A stretch of 29,987 nucleotides of DNA from DATEJJ01 sp039649115 (GCA_039649115.1 JBBWZQ010000132.1:1-29987); one strand, 5' to 3'. Positions 20,521 to 29,054 are shown, counted from the stretch's first letter. Program-made: numbers and translations. Notes: a model not told the origin generated them from the sequence alone.

Positions 20521-22194
20521 GTGACCGGCCCGTCAGGCTGCCGCCTCGGCATCGACTTCGGCACCACGCACACCGTCGCCACGCTGGCCCGCCCGGACGG
20601 GCGGGCGCAGCCGCTGCTGTTCGCGTCGACTCCGCTGCTGACCTCGGCCGTGTTCGCCGACGCCAGCGGCCGGCTGCTGACCGGCGCCGACGCGCAGCGC
20701 TCGGCCCGGCTGGACCCGGCCCGCTTCGAGCCCAACGTGAAGCGGCGCGTCGACGACGGCGCGATCCTGCTGGGTGGCGTGGAGTACCCGGTGGTGGACG
20801 TGATCGCGGCCGTGCTGCGCCGGGTGCACGACGAGGCGGTCCGGGTGGCCGGCGGCCCGCTGGCGCAGGTGGTGCTGACCCACCCGGCCGGGTGGGGACC
20901 GGCGCGCCGGGGCATCCTGTCCGACGCCGCGGCGCGCGCCGGCCTCGGTACCGTCGCGCTGGTCGCCGAGCCGCTCGCCGCGGCCGCGTACTTCGCCGGC
21001 GCGTTTCCCGCCGCACCGGGCCCGGTGCTCGTCGTGTACGACTTCGGCGCCGGTACCTTCGACGTCAGCGTGATCGAGCGGCAGCCGGACGGCGGCTGGC
21101 GGGTGCTCGCCAGCGAGGGCCTCGACGACGTGGGCGGGCTGGACCTCGACGCAGAGATCGTGGCGCACATCGGCGCCCGGCTGAGCCGCTCGGACCCGGA
21201 GCGCTGGCAGCGGCTGACCGACCCGGCCGCGCAGCGGGACCGGTGGCTGCTGCGCGACGACGTGCGGGGCGCCAAGGAGCAGCTGTCGCGCACCAGCAGC
21301 GCGATGGTGCGGGTACCGGTCTTCGAGACCGACGTGCCGGTCACCCGGGAGGAGTTCGAGGCGCTGGCCCGGCCCTGGCTGGAGCGGACCGTCGCGCTGA
21401 CCGCGGCGGTCCTGGCCCGCGCGCGCATCCGCCAGCCCCCCGCGCTGCTGCTGGTCGGCGGGTCCAGCCGCATCCCGCTCGTGGGCACGCTGCTGCACCA
21501 GCGGCTGGGCGTCGCGCCGACCGTGGTGGACCAGCCGGAGCTGGTGGTCGCCGAGGGCAGCCTGCACGCCGTCCCGGCACCGGCTGCCGAGGCGCCGGCC
21601 GCCGAGCTGCCGACCTACGAGGGGCCGGCGCCGGCGCACCTGCCACCGCGGCTGGTGCCGGTCGAGCCGCCCCCGCTCGTACCCGTATCGTCGTCGTCGC
21701 GGCCCGGCCGGTCCGGGCGCCGCGCGTTGACCGCGGCCCTCGCCGCCGTCGCCGTCCTGGCGCTGGCCGCCGCCGGCATCGCGCTGGCCACGAAGCTGAC
21801 CGGCCGGCGCGCGGGCGGCGGCACGCCGATCACCGCGGGTGGCCGGCTGAGTCCGGGCCCGCTGTCGGCAGCACCGTCCGCCGGCCCGTCGCCCAGCCCG
21901 TCCGGGGTCCACGTGGTCTACGAGGTGACCGCGAGCGGGTCGGGCAACGCGGGCAGCGTCGACTACCTCGACCAGGACGGCCAGGAGATCCGCCGCAGCG
22001 GCGTGCCGCTGCCGTGGCGGGTGGAGTTCACGACCGGCCGGCCGCGTCCGGTGCTGGTGCTGCTCACCCAGCGGCACAGCGGCGGCGACGGCGGGCCGGT
22101 CACCTGCCGGATCACCGCCAACGGCAAGGTGATCTCGCAGACCACCGCGACCGGACGCTTCGCCGCCCCGGAGTGCTCCGGTTCCGCGGCCTGA
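20521..22194 (+). CDS. Hsp70-like ATPase fused to a membrane helix and MmpS-like domain
   Basis: A 557-residue protein with an unusual order of parts. Residues 1-340 are an Hsp70/actin-type ATPase: phosphate 1 LGIDFGTTHTVATLA near 8-22, phosphate 2 VVYDFGAGTFDVSVIE near 171-186, adenosine motif LLVGGSSRIPLVG near 309-322. No peptide-binding domain follows. A Pro/Ala-rich linker leads to one transmembrane helix (about 401-425), a second Pro/Ser linker, and an extracytoplasmic domain (about 463-553) of the MmpS type (VVYEVTASGSGNAGSVDYLD, VPLPWRVEF, VTCRITANGKVISQ). The ATPase would be cytoplasmic and the MmpS-like part outside. Function is unknown; coupling of ATP state to an envelope partner is inference. 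The start is leaderless. It is followed 64 bases later by an F420 oxidoreductase gene. Confidence 0.88.
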   Translation: MTGPSGCRLGIDFGTTHTVATLARPDGRAQPLLFASTPLLTSAVFADASGRLLTGADAQRSARLDPARFEPNVKRRVDDGAILLGGVEYPVVDVIAAVLRRVHDEAVRVAGGPLAQVVLTHPAGWGPARRGILSDAAARAGLGTVALVAEPLAAAAYFAGAFPAAPGPVLVVYDFGAGTFDVSVIERQPDGGWRVLASEGLDDVGGLDLDAEIVAHIGARLSRSDPERWQRLTDPAAQRDRWLLRDDVRGAKEQLSRTSSAMVRVPVFETDVPVTREEFEALARPWLERTVALTAAVLARARIRQPPALLLVGGSSRIPLVGTLLHQRLGVAPTVVDQPELVVAEGSLHAVPAPAAEAPAAELPTYEGPAPAHLPPRLVPVEPPPLVPVSSSSRPGRSGRRALTAALAAVAVLALAAAGIALATKLTGRRAGGGTPITAGGRLSPGPLSAAPSAGPSPSPSGVHVVYEVTASGSGNAGSVDYLDQDGQEIRRSGVPLPWRVEFTTGRPRPVLVLLTQRHSGGDGGPVTCRITANGKVISQTTATGRFAAPECSGSAA

Positions 22195-22258
22195 CGACCC
22201 GTTACGTCCGCCGCCCTCCGGGTACGGGTCCGGACAGGAGACGGAGGAACAGGGGGAC

Positions 22259-23221
22259 GTGGTGGCGAGTCTTGGATACACGATGATGTGCGAGCAGAGT
22301 GGGCCTGGCGCGCTGGTCGACTCGGTGGTGCGCGCGGAGCAGGTCGGGTTCGACTTCGCGGTCTGCTCGGACCACTACTACCCCTGGCTGCCGGAGCAGG
22401 GGCATTCGCCGTACGCGTGGGCCGTGCTCGGCGCCGCGGCGTACGCGACCCGCAGCATCGAGCTCATGTCGTTCGTGACCTGCCCCATCCGCCGGTACCA
22501 CCCGGCGGTGGTGGCGCAGAAGGCCGCCACCATCGGGGTGATGTCGCAGGGCCGGTTCACGCTCGGCGTCGGCGCGGGGGAGAACCTCAACGAGCACGTG
22601 GTCGGCGCCTGGCCGCAGGTGTCCCAGCGGCACGCCATGCTGGCCGAGGCGCTGGAGATCATCGAGCCGCTGCTGGCCGGCAAGACCGTGCACCACAGCG
22701 GCGAGTACTTCGAGGTGCCCGAGGCGCGGCTGTGGGACCTGCCGGACGAGGGGGTGCCGATCGGGGTGGCGGTGTCCGGGCCGGAGTCGTGCGAGCTGGC
22801 CGGCGAGTACGCGGACGCGATGATCGCCACGGAGCCGAAGGCGGAACTGGTCGAGGCGTTCAACGCGGCCGGTGGCGCCGGCCGGCCCCGGTACGGGCAG
22901 CTGGCGGTCTCGTACGGGCCGGACGAGGCGGAGTGCCGGCGGCGCGCCCGCGAGCAGTTCCGGTTCTTCGGGCTGGGCTGGCCGGTCAACTCGGAGCTGC
23001 CGTACCCGCGCTCGTTCACGAAGGCCACCAGCACGGTGACCGAGGACGACGTGGCGGCGCAGGTCCCGTGCGGTCCGGACGTGGCGCGGCACGTGGCCGC
23101 GGTGCGCGCATTTGTCGAAGCCGGCTTCACGCACGTGGCGCTGGTCCAGGTCGGCGACGCGGCGCAGGGGCAGTTCCTCGATTTCGCCGAGAAGGAACTG
23201 CTCCCCGCGCTGCGTTCATGA
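22259..23221 (+). CDS. F420-dependent LLM-class oxidoreductase (G6PDH-related family)
   Basis: A 320-residue luciferase-like monooxygenase-fold enzyme using coenzyme F420, of the subgroup related to F420-dependent glucose-6-phosphate dehydrogenase (TIGR03557 type). Visible features: LGYTMMCEQSGPGALVDSVVRAEQVGFDF, SDHYYPWLPEQGHSPYAW, FVTCPIRRYHPAVVAQKAATI, GRFTLGVGAGENLNEHVVG and GVAVSGPESCELAGEYADAMI. The true substrate is unknown; many actinobacterial paralogues exist. Two adjacent GTG codons (22259, 22262) follow GGAGG and AGGGGG, and either may be used. The stop codon lies in the first unit of an 18-bp tandem repeat that fills the gap to the convergent SGNH gene. Confidence 0.9.
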   Translation: MVASLGYTMMCEQSGPGALVDSVVRAEQVGFDFAVCSDHYYPWLPEQGHSPYAWAVLGAAAYATRSIELMSFVTCPIRRYHPAVVAQKAATIGVMSQGRFTLGVGAGENLNEHVVGAWPQVSQRHAMLAEALEIIEPLLAGKTVHHSGEYFEVPEARLWDLPDEGVPIGVAVSGPESCELAGEYADAMIATEPKAELVEAFNAAGGAGRPRYGQLAVSYGPDEAECRRRAREQFRFFGLGWPVNSELPYPRSFTKATSTVTEDDVAAQVPCGPDVARHVAAVRAFVEAGFTHVALVQVGDAAQGQFLDFAEKELLPALRS

Positions 23222-23299
23222 CGGAAGCTGCGTGCCTGACGAAAGCTGCGTTCGTGACGAAAGCTGCGTGCCTGACGAAAGCCGCGTGCCTGACGAGAT
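23210..23299. repeat. 18-bp minisatellite joining two convergent stop codons
   Basis: Five 18-base units (23210, 23228, 23246, 23264, 23282) of the type ctgcgtgcctgacgaaag. The first unit contains the last codons and stop of the F420 oxidoreductase, so every later unit repeats an in-frame LRS/LRA-stop. The last unit touches the stop codon of the SGNH gene on the other strand. It grew by duplicating a gene end; the array of stops would tolerate contraction. Confidence 0.85.
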
Positions 23300-24594
23300 C
23301 AGCGCAGCAGGGCGCGCAGGTCGACGGCGTCGGCCAGGGCCTGGCATCCCGCGTCGCCCGGGTGCAGGTGGTCGCCGCTGTCGTAGACCGGCAGCATCGC
23401 GTGCGGGTTGGCCGGGTCGGCCACGGCGGCCGCGAAGTCGACCACGCCGTCGAACGCGTGGCTGCTCTTGATCCACTCGTTGACCGCCAGCCGGGTCGCC
23501 TCCCGCTGCGGCGTGTCGAGGAACGACCCGCCGAACGGGGTGATCGTGCCGCCGAAGATGTGCAGGCCCTGCGCGTGCGTCTGCACGGCGACCTGCTGCA
23601 TGCCCGCGATCAGCTCCGGTGCGGTGGCGTCGAAGCCGATGTCGTTGACCCCGATCAGCAGGATCACGTCGGTCGCGGCGGTCTGCGCGAACACGTCGTG
23701 GTCCAGCCGGGACAGGACCGGGATGCCGTAGAACTCCTCGCCGGCCCGGGGCGCGAGGAGCCGGTCGCCGCCCAGGCCCGCGTTGGCGACCGACAGGGTG
23801 CGGCCGCGCAGCGCGGCCAGCCGCCGGGCGAGGTCGTCGGGCCAGCGCCTGTTGGCGTTGCCGGTGGTGTTCGCGGTATCCGTGATGGAGTCGCCGAGCG
23901 CGACGACGGTACCCGCGACCCGGGCGGCGGCGCGCACGTCGACGCCGTCGACCATCATCCAGCACGGCGTGTCGGCGTACCCGGCGCCGGTGGCGGACAG
24001 GGTGAGGTCACCGCTGCCGAGGAAGTTGCCCTGCGCGGTGAACGGGTGGTTGGTGACCGGGCCGGTGGCGTCCGGCACGTACACGCTGACCAGGAGGCTG
24101 CGCAGGCCGGGTACCGCCAGGGCGACCGGGTCGCTGAGGTACTCGGCGCCGGCCGCGATCGTCACGTCGGACCTTCCGTCGAAGGTGAGCTGCCGCGTGG
24201 TACCGGGTACCACGGTGGCGCCGCTGGCCTGCAGCGCGACGGAGGCCGAGCCCACGTGCAGCGGGCGGGTACCGAAGGTGTTCGTCAGGCGTACCCGCAC
24301 CGCGCTGCCGCCAGCGCTGGCGAACACCACGTTGCGTACCGTCTGGTTCTGCAGGCCCGCCCCGGCCGGGCAGGTCGAGAACGGGATCTTGACACCGACC
24401 ACCGGGCTGGCGCCCCAGGCGGCGACCCAGCGCTGGCCGTCCTCGCCGGCGGTGGCGTGCTTCGCCGGTGCGCCCGCCAGGGAAGTTACAACGGCGGGTG
24501 ACGCGGTCAGGCCCACGACCGCGAGGCACACGCCGGCCGCGCCCAGCAGCAACCGGCCACGCCGGCGCCCGCCGGCGTGCTCAAGGTCCTTCAT
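23299..24594 (-). CDS. Secreted SGNH/GDSL-type esterase
   Basis: A 431-residue exported hydrolase. An N-terminal signal or anchor (RRRGRLLLGAAGVCLAVVGLTASPA) is followed by a beta-rich domain of about 170 residues (WVAAWGASPVVGV, VRVRLTNTFGTRPLHVGSA) and an SGNH domain. Block I is VVALGDSITDT (Ser near 235), block II has Gly in AGLGGDRLL, block III is GVNDIG (Asn near 314) and block V is DHLHPGDAG (Asp/His near 404-407). All catalytic residues are present. Such proteins act on acyl esters of lipids or polysaccharides; the substrate is unknown. The ATG at 24594 is preceded by AGGGGA. It is convergent with the F420 oxidoreductase across the minisatellite. Confidence 0.92.
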   Translation of the reverse strand: MKDLEHAGGRRRGRLLLGAAGVCLAVVGLTASPAVVTSLAGAPAKHATAGEDGQRWVAAWGASPVVGVKIPFSTCPAGAGLQNQTVRNVVFASAGGSAVRVRLTNTFGTRPLHVGSASVALQASGATVVPGTTRQLTFDGRSDVTIAAGAEYLSDPVALAVPGLRSLLVSVYVPDATGPVTNHPFTAQGNFLGSGDLTLSATGAGYADTPCWMMVDGVDVRAAARVAGTVVALGDSITDTANTTGNANRRWPDDLARRLAALRGRTLSVANAGLGGDRLLAPRAGEEFYGIPVLSRLDHDVFAQTAATDVILLIGVNDIGFDATAPELIAGMQQVAVQTHAQGLHIFGGTITPFGGSFLDTPQREATRLAVNEWIKSSHAFDGVVDFAAAVADPANPHAMLPVYDSGDHLHPGDAGCQALADAVDLRALLR

Positions 24595-24654
24595 GTCGTC
24601 CCCTATCGCGCTCAGACAATCGACGGCAGTCGATCATAGTCGCGACGTGACGAG

Positions 24655-25497
24655 TCAGCTACCAGTGGGCGCCGACCAGAAGTCGGCCAGGACCTTGGCT
24701 GTCGCGGCCGGGCGCTCCGCGGCGGGGGAGTGCGCCGCGTCCGCGATGACCTCCACCCGGGCGCCCAGCCGCCGCGCCATGTCCCGCTGCGGGCCGGGCC
24801 CCCAGGCGTCGTCGTGCTCACCGAAACACACCATGGCGGGTACGCCCGTCGCGCGCAGCTCGGACACCAGGTCGGGCTCGGTGAGCAGCGCGTCGGACAT
24901 GCCGAACAGGCCGGCCGGGCTGGAGGAGAGGAAGCGCTCGCGGAGGAAGTCGCGCAGCAGGTCGGGGACCGGGGGACGGTCGGGATCGGCGAGGGCCTCC
25001 TGCTCCATCGCCGCGTACAGGGCCGGCATGCCCTGGTGCGCCACCGGTTCCAGCCGGGCCATCCGCTCCCGGCGGTTCCCGTCGATGGCCGCGGGACCGG
25101 AGCACATCAGGGTCACCGACCGGTACCGGTCGGGCCGTGCGAGTACCGCGGCGCGTGCCACCAGGCCGCCGAACGAGTGCCCGAGCAGGTGTACCGGCCC
25201 GCCCCCGCCGACCGCCCCGGCGACCTCGTCGACGACGGCACCGAGCCAGGTCACGGTGTAGGCGGAGCGCTCCGCCGGGCCCGGGCTCTGGTGCTGGCCG
25301 GGCTGGTCCATCGCGACCACCCGGTAGCCGGCGTCCAGCAGCGGGTCGAGGAGCAGGACGAAGTCCTCCTTGCTCCCGGTGAACCCCGGCACCAGCACCG
25401 CCGTCCCCACGGCGGCCCCCGCCGGCCGCCCATCAAGAACAGCCACATCCCCGCAGCCCAACCCCAGAACTCGAAACACCCCCGAATTCTGCCCCAC
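24655..25497 (-). CDS. Alpha/beta hydrolase
   Basis: A 280-residue alpha/beta-hydrolase-fold protein. The oxyanion region is LVPGFTGSKEDF (35-46), the nucleophile elbow GHSFGG (Ser108), the acid lies in CFGEHDDAW (Asp229 or Asp230) and the catalytic His in ADAAHSPAAE (His256). The cap region (about 130-215) is variable. It has no signal peptide, so a cytoplasmic esterase, lactonase or peptidase-like enzyme is likely; the substrate cannot be told. The GTG at 25497 has a poor ribosome site, and a later GTG at 25479 is possible. It is followed 60 bases downstream by the SGNH gene on the same strand, with a small inverted repeat (atcgac/gtcgat, about 24619-24634) between. Confidence 0.88.
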   Translation of the reverse strand: MGQNSGVFRVLGLGCGDVAVLDGRPAGAAVGTAVLVPGFTGSKEDFVLLLDPLLDAGYRVVAMDQPGQHQSPGPAERSAYTVTWLGAVVDEVAGAVGGGGPVHLLGHSFGGLVARAAVLARPDRYRSVTLMCSGPAAIDGNRRERMARLEPVAHQGMPALYAAMEQEALADPDRPPVPDLLRDFLRERFLSSSPAGLFGMSDALLTEPDLVSELRATGVPAMVCFGEHDDAWGPGPQRDMARRLGARVEVIADAAHSPAAERPAATAKVLADFWSAPTGS

Positions 25498-25527
25498 CCC
25501 CGGTGATCATGGCCACCGGCCTCAACG

Positions 25528-25860
25528 TCAACGAAGTTGCGCGCGGCGGCGCCAGCGGCGGCGGCGGTGGCGGCTGCGCGGGGTGCGGTCCGGGGAGGTC
25601 AGGTGTACCAGGGGGGCGCCTAGCGTGGAGGTCGCCACCGTGACGGCCAGGAGGGCGGGGCTGCCCCGGGCGAGTGCGAAGGCGAACAGGGCGGCGGTCA
25701 CCGCCACCAGGAGCAGCAGGCGGGTCCACCGCCGCCGGTACTCCTTGGGTGCTCGGGGCCGCCCGGCCTGCACCGCCGCGCAGAAGCGGCGGTCGTCCGC
25801 CCGCAACGCGCGGGAGATCGCGTTGAGCCGGTCCTGTTCCTGTTGGCTGAGCATGGCCAT
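25528..25860 (-). CDS. DUF3040 membrane protein
   Basis: A 110-residue protein of the DUF3040 type: MLSQQEQDRLNAISRALRADDRRF near the N-terminus matches the family opening (MLSxxE...L..IE..L...DP.F). Two hydrophobic segments (about 47-65 and 69-83) and a very basic Arg-rich tail follow. Function is unknown; the family is widespread in actinobacteria as small membrane proteins. The ATG at 25860 (MAMLSQ) or 25854 (MLSQ) may be used, both after a GGGGGACGG ribosome site. Longer upstream frames are antisense to the aldo/keto reductase and are discarded. Confidence 0.8.
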   Translation of the reverse strand: MAMLSQQEQDRLNAISRALRADDRRFCAAVQAGRPRAPKEYRRRWTRLLLLVAVTAALFAFALARGSPALLAVTVATSTLGAPLVHLTSPDRTPRSRHRRRRWRRRAQLR

Positions 25861-25935
25861 GGCTGCACCGTCCCCCGCCCGCGGGTGGCGCCGGCTCATC
25901 TCGTGCGGGTGGTTCCGCCCGCGCACCCGGGAAGA

Positions 25936-25953
25936 CGGGTGGTTCCCCACCCG
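25936..25953. promoter_or_regulatory. Inverted repeat CGGGTGG-TTCC-CCACCCG in a divergent promoter region
   Basis: A perfect seven-base-arm palindrome in the 114-base space between the divergent DUF3040 and aldo/keto reductase genes. A related gggtggttccgcccgc segment lies just before it (about 25907-25922), so the motif gggtggttcc is present twice, 29 bases apart. It could be a regulator site; no matching regulator is nearby. Confidence 0.4.
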
Positions 25954-25974
25954 GACGCAGGGAAGAATGGCGGG

Positions 25975-26754
25975 GTGAACCCATCCGATCACACGGTGAC
26001 CCTGGCCGGCGGCGTACCGATGCCGCTCGTCGGCTTCGGCACCTGGCAACTGCGCGGGCAGCGCGGGTACGAGGCGGTGCGGCACGCGCTGCGCACCGGG
26101 TACCGGCACATCGACACCGCGACCATGTACGGCAACGAGGCCGAGGTCGGTCGCGCCCTGCGGGACAGCGGCGTGGCCCGCGAGGACGTGTTCGTGACCA
26201 CGAAGCTGCCGGCCGGCCGGGCCGGCGCCGCCCGCACCGCCCTCCGGGAGAGCCTGCGCGCGCTGGGCACCGACGTCGTGGACCTGTGGCTCATCCACTG
26301 GCCGCCGAACGGGCGGGCCGCGCCGGACACCTGGCGCGAGCTGGTCGCCGCCCGGGACGCGGGCGAGGCGCGCGCGGTCGGGGTGAGCAACTACAGCATC
26401 GGGCAGCTCGACCAGCTGATCGAGGCGACCGGCGAGACCCCGGCGGTGAACCAGGTCCCGTGGAGCCCGGCACAGCACGACGAGAAGTTCCTCGCGGACA
26501 GCCGGGAGCGCGGCGTGGTGGTCGAGGGGTACAGCCCGATCAAGGGGACCAACCTGCGCGACCGGGTACTGGTGGAGATCGCCGAGCGGCACGGCGTGTC
26601 GGTACCGCAGGTGGTGCTGCGCTGGCACCTCGAACACGACATCGTGGTGATCCCCAAGTCCGCCCGGCCCGAGCGCATCGCCGCCAACCTCGACATCCTC
26701 GGCTTCTCACTCACACCGGACGAGGTGGCCCGCATCGACGCGCTGGCGACCTGA
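25975..26754 (+). CDS. Aldo/keto reductase
   Basis: A 259-residue NADPH-dependent aldo/keto reductase of the 2,5-diketo-gluconate reductase (AKR5-like) type, acting in the cytoplasm. The catalytic tetrad is complete: Asp47, Tyr52 (HIDTATMYGNE), Lys77 (VTTKLP) and His108 (LWLIHWP). The cofactor-binding end has VVIPKSARPERIAANLDILGF. The GTG at 25975 gives the normal start (MNPSDHTVTLAGGVPMPLVGFGTW), with GGGAAG upstream. The physiological carbonyl substrate is unknown. Its last codons and stop are the first unit of a tandem repeat reaching the convergent PBP gene. Confidence 0.92.
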   Translation: MNPSDHTVTLAGGVPMPLVGFGTWQLRGQRGYEAVRHALRTGYRHIDTATMYGNEAEVGRALRDSGVAREDVFVTTKLPAGRAGAARTALRESLRALGTDVVDLWLIHWPPNGRAAPDTWRELVAARDAGEARAVGVSNYSIGQLDQLIEATGETPAVNQVPWSPAQHDEKFLADSRERGVVVEGYSPIKGTNLRDRVLVEIAERHGVSVPQVVLRWHLEHDIVVIPKSARPERIAANLDILGFSLTPDEVARIDALAT

Positions 26755-26836
26755 GACCGGGCTGGCGACCTGAGACCGGGCTGCGACCTGGGACCGGGCT
26801 GGCGAGCTGGGACCGGGCTAGCGACCTGAGGGCCGG
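26743..26836. repeat. 19-bp minisatellite joining two convergent stop codons
   Basis: Five units (26743, 26762, 26781, 26799, 26818) of ctggcgacctgagaccggg type; the first two are identical and the third is one base shorter. The first unit carries the ALAT-stop end of the aldo/keto reductase; the fifth carries the stop codon of the PBP gene read on the other strand. The architecture is the same as at 23210-23299 although the sequence is unrelated. Confidence 0.85.
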
Positions 26837-28935
26837 CCGAACGCGATGGCGCGGCTCGGCGCGGGGAAGCCGAGGGCGGGCTTGCCGCGCAGGGCCGAGG
26901 CGAGGGTACGGGCGACCGCGATGTCGACCTGTCCGGAGACCCCGCCGCCCACGTAGTCGCTCGGGTTGTCCGGGTCGGCGGCGATGGCGGCACCCGCGAT
27001 CTGCGGCGTGAAGCCGACGAACGTCTCCGTGGCGTTGTTCTCCGAGCTGCCGGTCTTGCCCGCCACCGGCCGGCCGGCGAAGATCGCCCCCACGTTCGGG
27101 GCGGTGCCGCCGTTGCACCGGCCGAACACCGACTGCTGGTTGACCGGGCAGCGGGCCGCGTCGGTGGCCGCCCGGGCCACGTCGGCACCGACCGCGCGGT
27201 GGCACGCCGGGTCGGCGGCGCGGAACCGGTCGCCGTTCGGTCCGGTGATCGACAGTACCGGCAGCGGCTTGCAGTACACGCCGTCCGCCGCGACGGCCGC
27301 GTACGCGTTCGCCAGGTCCAGCGGGGTCGTCTGCGCCACGCCCAGGGTGAACGAGCCCCAGTCCGCGCCCCGCTTGTCGGCCATCGCGGTGTCGCCGGGC
27401 GAGCGCAGCACGATGCCCAGCCGGCGTGCCATCGCGATGACCTGCTGCGGCCCGACCTGCTCCTCCAGCCAGACGAAGAAGGTGTTGACCGAGCGCCCGT
27501 ACCCGTCCCACATGGTGCGGTGCCCGTTCATCCACGCCGGGTTGTCGTTGACCGGGCACCACCGGCCCCGGCAGCTGCCCGGCCCGCTGGCCGGCCACTG
27601 GGACACCAGCGGCGAGGGCGCGCGGAACGAGGTGCTCAGCGGGCGGCCGGACTCCAGCGCGGCGAGCAGGGTGAACATCTTGAAGGTGGAGCCGGACTGA
27701 TATCCGTCGATGCCGACGCCGCCGCCGACGAGCTGGTCGACGGTGTTGGGGTAGTTGCGATCGCCCGGGTTGGCGCCGAGGCTGTAGTGCCGGTTGACGG
27801 CCATGGCGAGGACCCGGCCGGTACCGGGCTGGACGATCGCCATCGGCAGCGAGCGGGGCACACCGTACCCGTAGACCGCGAGCGACTGGTTCAGCGCGGT
27901 CTCCTGGATGCCGGGGTCCAGCGAGGTGACCACCCGGTACCCGCCCTCGTTGAGCGCGTTGTCCCGGTCGGCGGGGGTACGCCCGAACGCCGGCTGCGCG
28001 TTCCACCACTGCCGGAAGTAGTCGCAGAAGAAGCCCCAGTCGTTGTGCCCGGCCGGTACCGCGGTGCAGTCGTTGGGCTCCCGGGTGGGGTGCAGGCGCA
28101 GCGGCTCGCGCTCGGTCCGGCTGGCCAGGTCCGGCGAGATGACCTTCATCTTCGCCATCGCGGTGAGCACGTAGGACCGCCGGTCCAGGGCCGCCGCCCG
28201 GTCCCCGCCCACCGGGTTGTAGGTGTCCGGCGACTGGACGAGGCCGGCCAGCAGCGCCGCCTCGGCGAGCGTCAGGTCGGCCGGCGCCTTGTCGAAGAAC
28301 GTGCGGCTGGCCGCGTAGATGCCGTACGCCCCGCCGCCGAAGTACGCGATGTTCAGGTACCGGCCGAGGATCTCCTGCTTGGACAGGGTCTTCTCGATGG
28401 CCATCGCGTACCGCATCTCGCGCACCTTGCGGGCCATGGTGTCCGCGGTCGCGTCCACCCGCTGTTGCAGCGTGAGCGTCGGGTCCTCCTTGAGCACGTT
28501 GCGCACGTACTGCATCGTCAGCGTGGACGCGCCCTGCCGGGTGGTGCCCGCCTTGTCGTTGGCCACGAAGGCGCGCGCCACGCTCCTCGGGTCGACGCCG
28601 CCGTGCTGGTAGAAGCGGCTGTCCTCGGCCGCGACCATGGCCTGGAGCATGACCGGGGCGACCGCGGACAGCGGCACGTCCCGCCGGTTCTCCGTGTAGA
28701 ACGAGGTGAGGAGCGTCCTGCCGTCGTTGGCGTACACGTACGTCGTCTTCGCCGTCCACGGGTGGCGCAGGCTCGCCGGCAGTCGCACGTCCGCCGGTGC
28801 GAAGGACTGGACGGCCACGCCGGCCGAGGCGACGAACGGAAACGCCAGCGCCGCGAGCACCGCCCCCGCCAGCACGCCGCATGTCGCCAGCCGACCCGCC
28901 ACCGCGGCCAGCGGCCGCCTCCCACGCAGAACCAC
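26818..28935 (-). CDS. Class A penicillin-binding protein (bifunctional)
   Basis: A 705-residue peptidoglycan synthase with one N-terminal membrane anchor (about 17-37). The GT51 glycosyltransferase domain has AAEDSRFYQHGGVDP (catalytic Glu near 103) and GASTLTMQYVRN, plus YLNIAYFGGGAYGI. The transpeptidase domain has the acylation motif SGSTFK near 410-415, SVNTFF (SxN) near 480 and GKTGSSEN (KTG) near 623. It polymerises glycan strands and cross-links peptides outside the membrane. Many Cys residues in the loop regions (for example CRGRWCPVND) may form disulfides. The GTG at 28935 has only a weak ribosome site, but the anchor follows directly. It is divergent from an HlyD-like lipoprotein gene. 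Confidence 0.92.
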   Translation of the reverse strand: MVLRGRRPLAAVAGRLATCGVLAGAVLAALAFPFVASAGVAVQSFAPADVRLPASLRHPWTAKTTYVYANDGRTLLTSFYTENRRDVPLSAVAPVMLQAMVAAEDSRFYQHGGVDPRSVARAFVANDKAGTTRQGASTLTMQYVRNVLKEDPTLTLQQRVDATADTMARKVREMRYAMAIEKTLSKQEILGRYLNIAYFGGGAYGIYAASRTFFDKAPADLTLAEAALLAGLVQSPDTYNPVGGDRAAALDRRSYVLTAMAKMKVISPDLASRTEREPLRLHPTREPNDCTAVPAGHNDWGFFCDYFRQWWNAQPAFGRTPADRDNALNEGGYRVVTSLDPGIQETALNQSLAVYGYGVPRSLPMAIVQPGTGRVLAMAVNRHYSLGANPGDRNYPNTVDQLVGGGVGIDGYQSGSTFKMFTLLAALESGRPLSTSFRAPSPLVSQWPASGPGSCRGRWCPVNDNPAWMNGHRTMWDGYGRSVNTFFVWLEEQVGPQQVIAMARRLGIVLRSPGDTAMADKRGADWGSFTLGVAQTTPLDLANAYAAVAADGVYCKPLPVLSITGPNGDRFRAADPACHRAVGADVARAATDAARCPVNQQSVFGRCNGGTAPNVGAIFAGRPVAGKTGSSENNATETFVGFTPQIAGAAIAADPDNPSDYVGGGVSGQVDIAVARTLASALRGKPALGFPAPSRAIAFGRPSGR

Positions 28936-29054
28936 GGAGCGAATGATGCGGTGGTGCAGGGTGATCCGTCGTCACCCCAATGGGATGATCCGTCCGTACC
29001 ACTGCATTTCGGTGGAATAAGGCGGTGCGCGGGCCGAGGGGAGCGCGTGTCACG
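28936..29054. promoter_or_regulatory. Divergent promoter region with a repeated TGATCCGTC
   Basis: The 119-base space between the PBP and HlyD-like genes holds TGATCCGTC twice in the same orientation (28962-28970 and 28986-28994), 24 bases apart. Promoters for both genes must lie here; no clear -35/-10 pair was identified. Confidence 0.4.

Noticed and set aside
22288..24501. 737-codon plus-strand frame across the F420 oxidoreductase and SGNH genes
   Set aside because: Out of frame with the first and antisense to the second; it crosses the minisatellite only because 18 is a multiple of three.
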